A DNA stretch of 64,000 nucleotides. Source: Pseudescherichia sp031979925. Its GTDB lineage: Bacteria; Pseudomonadota; Gammaproteobacteria; Enterobacterales; Enterobacteriaceae. The stretch lies in the NCBI RefSeq assembly GCF_031979925.1, contig NZ_DALZFB010000013.1, positions 26,905 through 90,904 on the forward strand, written 5' to 3'. This document shows positions 1 through 7,994 of the stretch, one piece after another. Numbering within the stretch: position 1 is the first letter of the stretch; each line of letters starts with the position of its first letter. The position numbers were made by a program, and so were the translations under genes. The notes beneath the pieces are model-generated. The model was given only the letters and a program-made list of their open reading frames with translations. It was not told where the DNA came from and searched no databases.

Positions 1-1735
1 GGGCGATCTGTTTGGCAATGGTTTCCCGGCTAACGTCTTCACGCGGAAAAGACCAGCAGAGAATGGTCACCGGCCCGGTGAGCATCCCTTTTACCGGCTT
101 GTCGGTGAGGGACTGAGCATATTTCGCCCACTCAACGGTGATCGCCTCCGGGCGGCTAACGTCGCCGATCACCACCGGCGGCTTCACGCAGCGGGAGCCG
201 TAGCTCTGAACCCAGCCATTCTGAGTGAAGACAAAGCCATCCAGGTGCTCGCCGAAATACTCCACCATGTCGTTACGCTCGGCTTCACCGTGCACCAGCA
301 CGTCAAGGCCCAGCCGCTCCTGCTCGGCAATCGCCTGCTTGATATGTTCGGCGATACCGGTACGGTAGTTGCCCGCGTCTAAACGCCCCTGCTTAAAGTC
401 CAGGCGCAGGCCGCGGATCTCGGTGGTCTGCGGGAACGAGCCGATGGTCGTTGTCGGCCAGGCGGGCAGGTTGAATCGCGCCCGCTGGGCCAACGCACGC
501 TCCGCGTAGGGACGCGTGCGCTGGCTATCCTCAGCGGTAATCGCCGCCAGACGCTGCGCCACCGCCGTATTGTGTACCCGGGTCGAATCGCGGCGCGCCT
601 GGATCGGGGCGCTCCACTCAATCAGAGGCGCAGTGTCGCCGCTGTTCAGGGCATCGCGCAGCAGGGCCAGCTCATGACATTTTTGCAGGGCAAAGGCAAA
701 CCAGCTCTTCACCTCGGCATCCAGCCGCGTTTCAACGCTCAGATCGATGGGGCTGTGCAGCAGCGAGCAGGAGGAGGCGATCCACAGATCGCGCTGGCCG
801 ACGATATCTTTAACCGGGGCATATTTCTCGGTGAGATCGGCCCGCCAGACGTTACGGCCATTCACCAGCCCGGCGGAGAGCAGCCAGTCAGCGGGCAGAC
901 GGCTATGCAGCTCGGCGACGTTATCCTTGCCGTGCACCAGGTCAACGTGCAGACCCTGCACTGGCAGCCCGGCAATGGTATCAAGGTTTGGCGTCACGCC
1001 TTCGAAATAGGTGGTCAGCAGCAGCTTCACCTGCCCTGACAGCGCCCTATAGGCGGGTTGGAACGCCTCCAGCCACGCCTGGGGCAGCTCCAGCACCAGC
1101 GCGGGCTCGTCGATCTGTACCCACTCAATCCCGCGTTTTGCCAGCTCGGCCAGCACCTGCTGATAGACCGGCAGAATATCATTCAGCAGGCTCAGGCGAT
1201 CAAACTGTTCGCCTTTTACCTTGCCCAGCCACAGGTAGGTTACCGGCCCCAGTAGAACGGGTTTTACCCTGTGGCCCAGCGCCAGCGCCTCGTCCACTTC
1301 GTCCAGCAGTTGGGTCCAGGTTAGCGTGAACCGCTGCCCTTTAGTGAACTCCGGTACCATATAGTGATAGTTGGTGTTAAACCACTTGGTCATTTCCGCC
1401 GCTGCCGCTGGCTCACCCGTTGGCGCGCGGCCCCGGCTAATGCGGAACAGGGTGTCGATATCGACCGATCCATCTCTGTTCTGATGACGAGCCGGCACGT
1501 TGCCAAGCAGCAGGCTGGTAGTCAGAACATGGTCGTACCAGGCGAAATCGCCCACCGGCAGCAGATCGATGCCCGCCTGCTTCTGCTGATCCCAGTGGCG
1601 AGCACGTAGCTCGCGGCCTACCGCCAGCAGCGCCTCCTGCGTGATATTACCTGCCCAGTAACTCTCTTGCGCTTTCTTCAGCTCGCGACGCAGACCAATG
1701 CGAGGAAAACCGAGGGTGTGATTCAGTACTGTCAT
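1..1735 (-). CDS. metE: Cobalamin-independent methionine synthase (3' part outside window)
   Basis: Transfers the methyl group of 5-methyltetrahydropteroyl-triglutamate to homocysteine, the last step of methionine synthesis in the cytoplasm. The reading frame starts at ATG 1735 (MTVLNHTLGFPRIGL) and stays open to the window edge, about 578 residues of a family length near 753. The frame read at the edge (LCWSFPREDVS) is still in register, so there is no net frameshift. The N-terminal duplicated barrel and the start of the catalytic barrel are present; the zinc ligands of the C-terminal half lie beyond the window. It is divergent from metR, and Met boxes lie in the 116-bp gap, as expected for a gene activated by MetR and repressed by MetJ. 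Confidence 0.97.
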   Translation of the reverse strand, partial: MTVLNHTLGFPRIGLRRELKKAQESYWAGNITQEALLAVGRELRARHWDQQKQAGIDLLPVGDFAWYDHVLTTSLLLGNVPARHQNRDGSVDIDTLFRISRGRAPTGEPAAAAEMTKWFNTNYHYMVPEFTKGQRFTLTWTQLLDEVDEALALGHRVKPVLLGPVTYLWLGKVKGEQFDRLSLLNDILPVYQQVLAELAKRGIEWVQIDEPALVLELPQAWLEAFQPAYRALSGQVKLLLTTYFEGVTPNLDTIAGLPVQGLHVDLVHGKDNVAELHSRLPADWLLSAGLVNGRNVWRADLTEKYAPVKDIVGQRDLWIASSCSLLHSPIDLSVETRLDAEVKSWFAFALQKCHELALLRDALNSGDTAPLIEWSAPIQARRDSTRVHNTAVAQRLAAITAEDSQRTRPYAERALAQRARFNLPAWPTTTIGSFPQTTEIRGLRLDFKQGRLDAGNYRTGIAEHIKQAIAEQERLGLDVLVHGEAERNDMVEYFGEHLDGFVFTQNGWVQSYGSRCVKPPVVIGDVSRPEAITVEWAKYAQSLTDKPVKGMLTGPVTILCWSFPREDVSRETIAKQIA

Positions 1736-1764
1736 GGTATGCCCCTTGTGAATTTTAGGATTTT

Positions 1765-1788
1765 GGACGTCCAGATGTTTACACATCT
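1765..1788. promoter_or_regulatory. Three tandem MetJ operator boxes (Met boxes)
   Basis: Three adjacent 8-bp units, GGACGTCC, AGATGTTT and ACACATCT, each match the MetJ consensus AGACGTCT at 6 of 8 positions and are spaced exactly 8 bp apart. They sit between the divergent metE and metR starts, where the MetJ-S-adenosylmethionine repressor is known to act in E. coli. Binding itself is inferred. Confidence 0.75.
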
Positions 1789-1839
1789 ATATTCGACAGG
1801 TACTTTATATTCCTCAAGCGCAAAATGTTCATGGCGAAG

Positions 1840-1852
1840 TGAAGGACTTTCA
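1840..1852. promoter_or_regulatory. Dyad matching the MetR half-site consensus, over the metR start
   Basis: TGAA-N5-TTCA, the consensus dyad for MetR, occurs as a perfect match ending on the first base of the metR start codon. It overlaps the metR Shine-Dalgarno (GAAGGA), so part of the match may reflect the ribosome site. If bound, it would fit autorepression of metR. Confidence 0.35.
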
Positions 1853-2808
1853 TGATCGAAATTAAACACCTGAAAACGCTCCAGGCGTTACGGAACAGCG
1901 GATCGCTGGCGGCAGCGGCGGCCACGCTACATCAGACGCAGTCCGCCCTCTCCCACCAGTTCAGCGATCTCGAACAGCGCCTTGGCTTTCGTCTCTTCGT
2001 ACGTAAAAGCCAGCCGCTGCGCTTTACGCCGCAGGGCGAGATTTTGTTGCAGCTGGCGAACCAGGTGCTACCGCAGATTAGCCGTGCGCTGCAGGATTGT
2101 AACGAGCCGCAGCAAACCACCCTGCGGATCGCCATTGAGTGCCACAGCTGTATTCAGTGGCTCACCCCCGCGCTTGAGAATTTCCGTGCAAAATGGCCGC
2201 AGGTAGAGATGGACTTCAAATCCGGCGTCACCTTCGATCCTCAGCCAGCGTTGCAACAGAGCGAGCTGGATGTGGTGCTGACCTCAGACATTTTGCCCCG
2301 TAGCGGGCTACACTATTCGCCGATGTTTGATTATGAAGTGCGGCTGGTACTGGCCCCGGATCATCCCCTCGCGAACCGGGCGCGCATTACGCCAGAGGAT
2401 ATCGCCGCTGAAACGCTGCTGATCTATCCGGTGCAGCGCAGCAGGTTGGATATCTGGCGTCACTTCCTACAGCCGGCGGGCATCAATCCGATGGTGAAGA
2501 GCGTGGATAACACGCTGCTGCTGATCCAGATGGTGGCGGCCCGAATGGGTATTGCGGCACTGCCGCACTGGGTGGTGGAGAGCTTTGAGCGCCAGGGCCT
2601 GATCGTGACCAAGACCCTGGGCGAAGGATTGTGGAGCCGGCTGTACGCGGCGGTGCGCGATGGCGAGCAGCGCCAGCCGGTAACGGAAGCGTTTATTCGC
2701 TCAGCGCGGAACCATGCGTGCGACCACCTTCCTTTTGTGCGGAGCGCGGAGCGACCCAGCGGCGATGCACCCACAGGGACGCCACTATCACTGTCCCGCC
2801 AAGGATAA
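1852..2808 (+). CDS. metR: LysR-type activator of methionine biosynthesis
   Basis: MetR uses homocysteine as coregulator and activates metE, metH and related genes. The 318-residue product matches E. coli MetR (317 aa): a winged helix-turn-helix in residues 1-60 (SALSHQFSDLEQRLGF) followed by a LysR substrate-binding domain with the conserved ECHSCIQWL segment near residue 95. The start at ATG 1852 is preceded by GAAGGA. It diverges from metE and its 3' end overlaps the convergent bioP gene by 116 bp, so the last about 38 codons are read on both strands. Confidence 0.96.
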   Translation: MIEIKHLKTLQALRNSGSLAAAAATLHQTQSALSHQFSDLEQRLGFRLFVRKSQPLRFTPQGEILLQLANQVLPQISRALQDCNEPQQTTLRIAIECHSCIQWLTPALENFRAKWPQVEMDFKSGVTFDPQPALQQSELDVVLTSDILPRSGLHYSPMFDYEVRLVLAPDHPLANRARITPEDIAAETLLIYPVQRSRLDIWRHFLQPAGINPMVKSVDNTLLLIQMVAARMGIAALPHWVVESFERQGLIVTKTLGEGLWSRLYAAVRDGEQRQPVTEAFIRSARNHACDHLPFVRSAERPSGDAPTGTPLSLSRQG

Positions 2809-3592
2809 AGCTTGGCCAGTGGGGCTGCTCCTGCCAGATGGCAAGATTGACCAGCAGCCCTGCCGGGACGTGCATGTTATTCATGATGCCGAGCGTACCG
2901 GCATCCACCTGGGTTGCGCCGTAGTTCCACATGAAGTAGCCAATCCCTGACGCCACCACGCCGAGAAACACCAGAATGCTCCACTGTAAGGTGGTCTCCG
3001 GCAGCTTCTGTGCGTTGCCCAGCGAAAACCAGGCCACTACCGCTACCAGGAACGCGCCCAGATAGAACCAGGCAAAGGCGTTATGCTGCGGCATTGGACG
3101 GGTCTCCATCAGGCGCTTGTAGCCCACCATACCGATGGCGAAGCTGATGTTAGAGAGCTGTACCAACAGCAGTCCGGTCCAGAAGTGGTTGGTGACCTGA
3201 TCGTAGCGGATGATCCCTGCCCCAATTACCGCCAGCAGCGCGCTCAGCGCATAGCCCCAGCGCAGCCGGCGTCGGCTCATCAAATCGTAAATCAGGGTGA
3301 TATAGAGCGGCGTCAGGACGGTAAACAGCAGTAGCTCGGAGACCGTCAGGTAGAGATAGGCGCGGAAGCTAAGCATATACATGATGCCCAGCTGCATAGC
3401 CCCCACCAGCATATAGAGACCGATAGTTTTCAGGCCATGACCCCGCGTGCGCAGGAAAGGTAAAAAGACCAGCGCCGCCAGCCCAACGCGCATCAGCACG
3501 GAGAAGTAGCTGTCGATATGTCCGGCGAGGTATTCGCCATACAGGCTAAAGGAGAAGGCCCACAGAACGGTGGTGATAATCAGTAACGCCAC
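2693..3592 (-). CDS. bioP: Biotin transporter, EamA/DMT family (YigM)
   Basis: A 299-residue inner-membrane protein with two EamA repeats and about ten hydrophobic segments, the same length as E. coli YigM/BioP, which takes up biotin. The start is ATG (MALLIITTVLWAF). The C-terminal tail is hydrophilic and basic and is encoded in the 116 bp shared with the end of metR on the other strand. It lies downstream of pldB and yigL in the same orientation, 71 bp after yigL. Function is assigned from family identity. Confidence 0.93.
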   Translation of the reverse strand: MALLIITTVLWAFSFSLYGEYLAGHIDSYFSVLMRVGLAALVFLPFLRTRGHGLKTIGLYMLVGAMQLGIMYMLSFRAYLYLTVSELLLFTVLTPLYITLIYDLMSRRRLRWGYALSALLAVIGAGIIRYDQVTNHFWTGLLLVQLSNISFAIGMVGYKRLMETRPMPQHNAFAWFYLGAFLVAVVAWFSLGNAQKLPETTLQWSILVFLGVVASGIGYFMWNYGATQVDAGTLGIMNNMHVPAGLLVNLAIWQEQPHWPSFILGGTVIVASLWVHRRWVAPRSAQKEGGRTHGSALSE

Positions 3593-3663
3593 AATGAGTG
3601 TCTCGTTGGTTAATGAGCGCTCATTGTAGCGGAGTTACCGGTTGACGGCTGATTAATGTTTAA

Positions 3664-4464
3664 TCAATCAAGAAACAGCTTACGCAGATAGTTTGGTACC
3701 GCGTTGTCGCCGTTGGTGCCGATCACTTCCAGCTGCGGATAGCGATCCTTCAGGCGCTGGTGCGCGTTAGCCATAATGCAGCCTTTACCCGCCATGGAGA
3801 GCATCTCAGCGTCGTTCATCCCGTCGCCAAAGGCGATGCACTCTTTCAGTGTGTGGCCCATCGCGGTGGCGACCGCCTCCAGCGCATGGCCTTTCGAGAC
3901 GCCGCCCGCCATCACTTCAAGGCAAGTCAGAGTAGAGAAGCTGACGTTAACGCGATCGCCCCAGCGGGCGTTGATGGCCTGCTCCAGCGGCAGCAGCGGC
4001 TCATGAGTATCGCAGGTGAAGAACACTTTGCTGATCCCTTCCGGATCAAGCAGGCCCGGCTCATAGAGCGAATACTGGAAGACAGCCTCTTTGAAGAAGC
4101 GCATCTCATCCGGACGGTGGCGATTGATAAACCACTCGTCGTCACGATAGACGTTAGTATCGATGTGCGGGTCGTGATGCATCACGCCAAACAGATCCTC
4201 AGCGATTTCGCGATCCAGATTATGCGTAAAGACCAGATTGCCATCGGTATCGTGCACCCGCGCGCCGTTAGAGGTGATCATATAGGCTTTGATACCCAGC
4301 TTATCGCGGATCTGTCCTACGTCGACATGGTGACGGCCAGTGGCAAAAACGAAGTTGACGCCGCGCGCGGTCAGCAGCTTTAACGTCTCTTTAGCGTAGG
4401 GGGAGAGTGAGTGGTCGGGTGAGAGCAGCGTGCCATCTAAGTCAGACGCAACAACCTGATACAT
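3664..4464 (-). CDS. yigL: HAD-family sugar/pyridoxal phosphatase YigL
   Basis: 266 residues, the same length as E. coli YigL, a Cof-type HAD phosphatase acting on phosphosugars and pyridoxal phosphate. Motif I is DLDGT at residues 8-12 (nucleophile D8, acid D10), the motif III lysine is near K191 and motif IV is GDGMND at 213-218. It follows pldB by 39 bp. In E. coli and Salmonella the sRNA SgrS stabilises a pldB-yigL transcript to raise YigL during sugar-phosphate stress; the same gene order here makes that control plausible, but the SgrS pairing site was not verified. Confidence 0.95.
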   Translation of the reverse strand: MYQVVASDLDGTLLSPDHSLSPYAKETLKLLTARGVNFVFATGRHHVDVGQIRDKLGIKAYMITSNGARVHDTDGNLVFTHNLDREIAEDLFGVMHHDPHIDTNVYRDDEWFINRHRPDEMRFFKEAVFQYSLYEPGLLDPEGISKVFFTCDTHEPLLPLEQAINARWGDRVNVSFSTLTCLEVMAGGVSKGHALEAVATAMGHTLKECIAFGDGMNDAEMLSMAGKGCIMANAHQRLKDRYPQLEVIGTNGDNAVPNYLRKLFLD

Positions 4465-4486
4465 AATAGAATTTAACCTCTGGTCA

Positions 4487-4500
4487 GGCGGCGAACCGCC
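4487..4500 (-). other. UUCG-capped hairpin between pldB and yigL
   Basis: On the minus strand the gap between the pldB stop and the yigL start holds GGCGG-TTCG-CCGCC, a 5-bp GC stem with a UUCG tetraloop. There is no T-run, so it is not a classical terminator. It may shape decay of the pldB-yigL messenger. Confidence 0.5.
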
Positions 4501-4503
4501 GGA

Positions 4504-5496
4504 TTAGTTATGCCTGTCGAAAAAATCAACGATGGCGTTAAGCGCGACTGAGCGCATGGCGTCCTTTTCAAAAAGGATCTCATGGTACGCACCTTTGATG
4601 ACCAGCGGCTTCTCTCCCTCACAGGGATGGCCCGCTGCGGCGCGAATTTCACAAAAACGATCGTGCATACGGTTATCGACGACGCGCTCCTCCTCTGCCT
4701 GAAGCAGGAGCATAGGCGTCGCATCCTGTGCCGCGCCCGCCAGCACCTTTTCACCGGCAAGAATACCCTCTCGTACCCAGTGGTTAGTTGGGCCGCCGAC
4801 GCGCAGCTGCGGATCGTCAGCATAGCAGCGCAGGTTTCGCTGGTAGCGTACCCGGCTATGGGTAAGCACGTTAATGCTAAACGGCAGCGCATGCCAGCGC
4901 CCTGTCCCCAGTGCGTAGCTCTCCCGGAAGGGCTGATAGCCTTCGGCCCAGTTCAGGATATGGCGCACCATCCAGTCGGGCAGACGGATAACAATACCAA
5001 ACATGGGCGCACAGAGCGCGATCGCATCGCAAAGCTGTGGCTGCCGCTGAAGCAGCAGCGTGGCGATCGCCCCGCCCATCGAGTGTGCCAGAATATAACG
5101 CTTACGCCATGGGCCCGGCACAACCTCCTGCTGCCAGAAGGCCTGCAGATCGTCAACGTAGTCATCAAAGTTATCAACGTGCCCACGGTGTCTATCGGGC
5201 AGAATACGACCTGAACGCCCCTGCCCACGATGGTCGATGATCAGCACGTCAAACCCGAGATGGAACAGATCGTAGGCAAGCTCGGCGTACTTGACGTAGC
5301 TTTCAATACGCCCAGGACAGACGACGATTACCCGATCGTGCTCGGCGGCATGAAAGCGCACGAAGCGCACTGGAATATCGCCAACGCCAGTGAATTCAGC
5401 CTCTTCACGCTGCCGCCAGAAATCGGTCAAGGGTCCGTGCGTGAAAGCCGCAAAGGCATTTTCTCTTGTTTCCCACCCCTTTTTCTGCCGAAACAT
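4504..5496 (-). CDS. pldB: Lysophospholipase L2
   Basis: An alpha/beta-hydrolase that removes the acyl chain from lysophospholipids on the inner membrane. The start is placed at ATG 5496 (MFRQKKGWETREN), matching the family N-terminus; the frame is open to 5562 but the extra 22 codons have no family support. The nucleophile elbow AHSMGG puts Ser at about residue 139, and GAYHEI near the C-terminus supplies the histidine. The product is 330 residues; E. coli PldB is about 340, so a stop after RHN removes a short tail. It is convergent-free and leads the pldB-yigL-bioP series. Confidence 0.93.
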   Translation of the reverse strand: MFRQKKGWETRENAFAAFTHGPLTDFWRQREEAEFTGVGDIPVRFVRFHAAEHDRVIVVCPGRIESYVKYAELAYDLFHLGFDVLIIDHRGQGRSGRILPDRHRGHVDNFDDYVDDLQAFWQQEVVPGPWRKRYILAHSMGGAIATLLLQRQPQLCDAIALCAPMFGIVIRLPDWMVRHILNWAEGYQPFRESYALGTGRWHALPFSINVLTHSRVRYQRNLRCYADDPQLRVGGPTNHWVREGILAGEKVLAGAAQDATPMLLLQAEEERVVDNRMHDRFCEIRAAAGHPCEGEKPLVIKGAYHEILFEKDAMRSVALNAIVDFFDRHN

Positions 5497-5604
5497 TGGG
5501 TTTCCGCCCCCGGTCGTCTGTAAAATTGTTTTTTTATGACTCGTGATACAACACGTTAACAATAGCGTATTGTTGCATAAAATATATCGTTCAGGGAGTT
5601 TCGC

Positions 5605-6225
5605 ATGACCTTCGAGTGGTGGTTTGCCTATCTGCTTACCTCAATCATCCTCAGCCTCTCGCCAGGCTCCGGCGCGATTAATACCATGACCACCGCCATC
5701 AGTCATGGCTACCGAGGGGCAGCAGCCTCCATTAGCGGCTTGCAGGCCGGTCTGGCAATCCATATCGTCCTGGTTGGCGTTGGCCTCGGGACGCTCTTCT
5801 CCCGATCGCTGCTGGCCTTTGAGGTGCTGAAGTGGGCGGGTGCGGCCTACCTGGTCTGGCTGGGCATTCAGCAGTGGCGGGCCGCTGGCGCGCTGGATCT
5901 CAACACCCTCGCACAGGCTCAATCCCGCGGACGCCTGTTTAAACGTGCCGTCTTCGTGAACCTCACCAACCCCAAAAGCATCGTGTTTCTCGCCGCGCTG
6001 TTTCCGCAGTTTATCAATCCGGATCAGCCCCAGGTGATGCAGTATCTGGTGCTTGGCGTCACCACCATTGTGGTGGATATCATCGTGATGATTGGCTATG
6101 CCACTCTGGCAACGCGTATCGCAGCATGGATCAAAGGACCGCGCCAGATGAAAGCGTTGAACCGGGTATTTGGCTCGCTGTTTATGCTGGTCGGGGCGCT
6201 GCTGGCCTCGGCAAGGCACGCCTAA
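5605..6225 (+). CDS. rhtB: Homoserine/homoserine lactone exporter, RhtB family
   Basis: A 206-residue inner-membrane exporter of the LysE/RhtB family, exporting homoserine and its lactone. It shows the family signature SPGSGAINT near residue 20 and NLTNPKSIVF near 120, with about six hydrophobic segments. Length and sequence match E. coli RhtB. The start ATG 5605 is preceded by CAGGGAG. It diverges from pldB and is followed, in the same direction, by the inserted Rpn-type gene. Confidence 0.95.
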   Translation: MTFEWWFAYLLTSIILSLSPGSGAINTMTTAISHGYRGAAASISGLQAGLAIHIVLVGVGLGTLFSRSLLAFEVLKWAGAAYLVWLGIQQWRAAGALDLNTLAQAQSRGRLFKRAVFVNLTNPKSIVFLAALFPQFINPDQPQVMQYLVLGVTTIVVDIIVMIGYATLATRIAAWIKGPRQMKALNRVFGSLFMLVGALLASARHA

Positions 6226-6390
6226 TTAACACTGGAGCATGCTCGCAACGTCAGGGCAATAAGCTGCACGTTCGACCATGCTCTCTCGACGCTTCCCGCA
6301 GGCAGAGTAGTTTCCTTTTTTCTACGCTGTTGGCCCAGCGCGACCAATGTCAGAATGCCGCCAGACACTCCCATTCAAGGATGATGAACG

Positions 6391-7275
6391 ATGGCGGAGA
6401 CAGCGACACCGCATGACGCAGTATTTAAAACCTTTCTTTCCCGTGTAGAAACCGCACGGGATTTCATCGAAATTCATCTCCCGCCCTCGTTAATCCGCAT
6501 CTGTAAGCTTGATACTCTGCATCTGGAGTCGGGCAGCTTCATTGAAGACAGCCTGCGTCCCTTTTACAGCGACGTTCTCTATTCGCTGGAGACCGTCTGT
6601 GGGCGTGGCTATGTACACATTCTCATTGAACATCAAAGCTCACCGGACAAACTCATGGCGTTTCGTCTCATGCGCTACGCAGTAGCGGCAATGCATCGGC
6701 ATCTTGAGGCGGGGCATAAAACCCTACCGCTGGTGATCCCGATACTCTTCTATCAGGGACGTCGCAGCCCTTACCCCTGGTCTCTGAACTGGCTGGAGGC
6801 GTTTAGCAATCCGGATATTGCTCGTCAGCTTTACAGTACGCCCTTTCCCTTGGTGGATATCACCGTTATCCCCGACGATGAGATCATGCAGCACCGCAGC
6901 ATAGCGGCCCTGACGCTAATTCAGAAGCATATTCGCCAGCGCGATATGGCGCAGCTTTTGGACAAGCTCACAGTTTTGTTGATGTTGGAGCAGATGAGCG
7001 GACAACAAATAACCACGCTGATAAACTACATCGCACAGGCGGGGGAAGCACAGGACGTTCAGACACTGTTATTTGGACTGGCACAGCGTGTGCCGCAGCA
7101 TGGAGAAACACTGATGACGTTTGCAGAGAAATTACGCAATGAAGGCATGCAAGAAGGGAAACGCGTTGCCATACAAGAAATTGCAGAAACAATGCTCAGG
7201 CTGGGCCTCGATTCTGAGGCAATAATGAAGATCACCGGTCTGTCAAAAGACGAACTTCAGCAGCTACGACACTGA
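6391..7275 (+). CDS. Rpn-family PD-(D/E)XK nuclease (YhgA-like)
   Basis: 294 residues of the Rpn/YhgA-like family, DNA-cutting nucleases linked to recombination and phage defence in E. coli (RpnA-E). The nuclease core shows PHDAVFK at 7-13, YSDVLY with D61, and IEHQS with E80 and Q82, the pattern of the family's active site. The C-terminal third is alpha-helical and variable. A start ATG 6391 is preceded by AAGG. It sits between rhtB and rhtC, which are neighbours in E. coli, so it is an accessory insertion. I do not assign a letter (A-E). A second in-frame start near the 3' end is described separately. Confidence 0.88.
   Translation: MAETATPHDAVFKTFLSRVETARDFIEIHLPPSLIRICKLDTLHLESGSFIEDSLRPFYSDVLYSLETVCGRGYVHILIEHQSSPDKLMAFRLMRYAVAAMHRHLEAGHKTLPLVIPILFYQGRRSPYPWSLNWLEAFSNPDIARQLYSTPFPLVDITVIPDDEIMQHRSIAALTLIQKHIRQRDMAQLLDKLTVLLMLEQMSGQQITTLINYIAQAGEAQDVQTLLFGLAQRVPQHGETLMTFAEKLRNEGMQEGKRVAIQEIAETMLRLGLDSEAIMKITGLSKDELQQLRH
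7114..7275 (+). CDS. Possible intragenic RpnS small protein (internal start in rpn)
   Basis: ATG 7114 is in frame with the Rpn gene (codon 242) and is preceded by GGAGA at 7102-7106 with a 7-base spacer, an excellent ribosome site inside a coding region. Initiation here would give a 53-residue protein, MTFAEKLRNEGMQEG onward, equal to the C-terminal domain. In E. coli Rpn proteins, separately translated C-terminal small forms (RpnS) have been described as antitoxins blocking the nuclease, and this methionine aligns with the MTIAERL segment of RpnA. Translation here is inferred. Confidence 0.5.
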   Translation: MTFAEKLRNEGMQEGKRVAIQEIAETMLRLGLDSEAIMKITGLSKDELQQLRH

Positions 7276-7284
7276 AACGCGACC

Positions 7285-7308
7285 CGCCCGGTTAAAACCA
7301 GACGGGCG
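7285..7308. terminator. Stem-loop between convergent rpn and rhtC
   Basis: CGCCCG (7285-7290) pairs with CGGGCG (7303-7308) around a 12-base loop in the short gap between the two stop codons. There is no strong T-run on either strand, so termination activity is uncertain. Confidence 0.35.
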
Positions 7309-7313
7309 AATGC

Positions 7314-7934
7314 TTAACGAGAAATAATCAGGTGCAGGCCAAAGGCGGTGAAGAGCGCGCCAGCTACGCCGTCGATCCACTTCGCCATACGCTGGTAACC
7401 GCGGCGCATCGCTGGCAGGGCAAACAGGCTCGCCACGAGAGTAAACCAGGCGAAGGTCTCCAGCGCGATCAGGACGAAAATGCCCCAGCGTGCCGTTTCA
7501 CCGACGCTGTCACCCACAAAAAGCGAGAAGACCGAACCGAAGTAGATAATCGCCTTTGGATTCGCCAGGTTAGTCAGCAGCCCCTTCACAAAGCTACGTC
7601 CGCCGGTTGCCAGCTCAACCTGCGGTGCAGGCGCATTCAGGACCTCTTTCTTCAGCGCCCCGCGCAGCATCTGGTAGCCCATCCAGCAGAGATAGAGCCC
7701 GCCACCGACCATGATGATGGTGTGCAGCCAGGCCATTTTTTCGAGGATCAGATTGAGTCCAAGCAGCGCCACGCCTGCCCAGATCATGACGCCGAGGGTG
7801 ATGCCCAGCACGCCCATCATCGCCTCTTTGCGCGATCGGCTGACGGCGGTTTGCGAAACAAAAAAGAAGTCCGGGCCGGGACTCATCAGCGCCACCAGGT
7901 GCACCAGCGCCACGGTCAGAAATAGCGTTAACAT
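7314..7934 (-). CDS. rhtC: Threonine exporter, RhtB family
   Basis: 206-residue inner-membrane L-threonine exporter. It carries the family signature ALMSPGPDFFFV at about 16-27 and NLANPKAIIYF near 125, with about six hydrophobic segments, and matches E. coli RhtC over its whole length. It lies 60 bp downstream of recQ in the same direction. The rhtC/rhtB pair is separated here by the Rpn gene. Confidence 0.96.
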   Translation of the reverse strand: MLTLFLTVALVHLVALMSPGPDFFFVSQTAVSRSRKEAMMGVLGITLGVMIWAGVALLGLNLILEKMAWLHTIIMVGGGLYLCWMGYQMLRGALKKEVLNAPAPQVELATGGRSFVKGLLTNLANPKAIIYFGSVFSLFVGDSVGETARWGIFVLIALETFAWFTLVASLFALPAMRRGYQRMAKWIDGVAGALFTAFGLHLIISR

Positions 7935-7994
7935 AGATTACTCGTGGGGAAAGATTGATCAGGCTACTATCCTGGCACCTTTTCGCCCCGCTGA

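Noticed and set aside
4473..4892. 139-codon minus frame overlapping pldB
   Set aside because: It is an out-of-frame shadow of pldB with skewed composition and no ribosome site.
5497..5562. N-terminal extension of pldB to 5562
   Set aside because: No family member has it, and it would run through the likely promoter region shared with rhtB.
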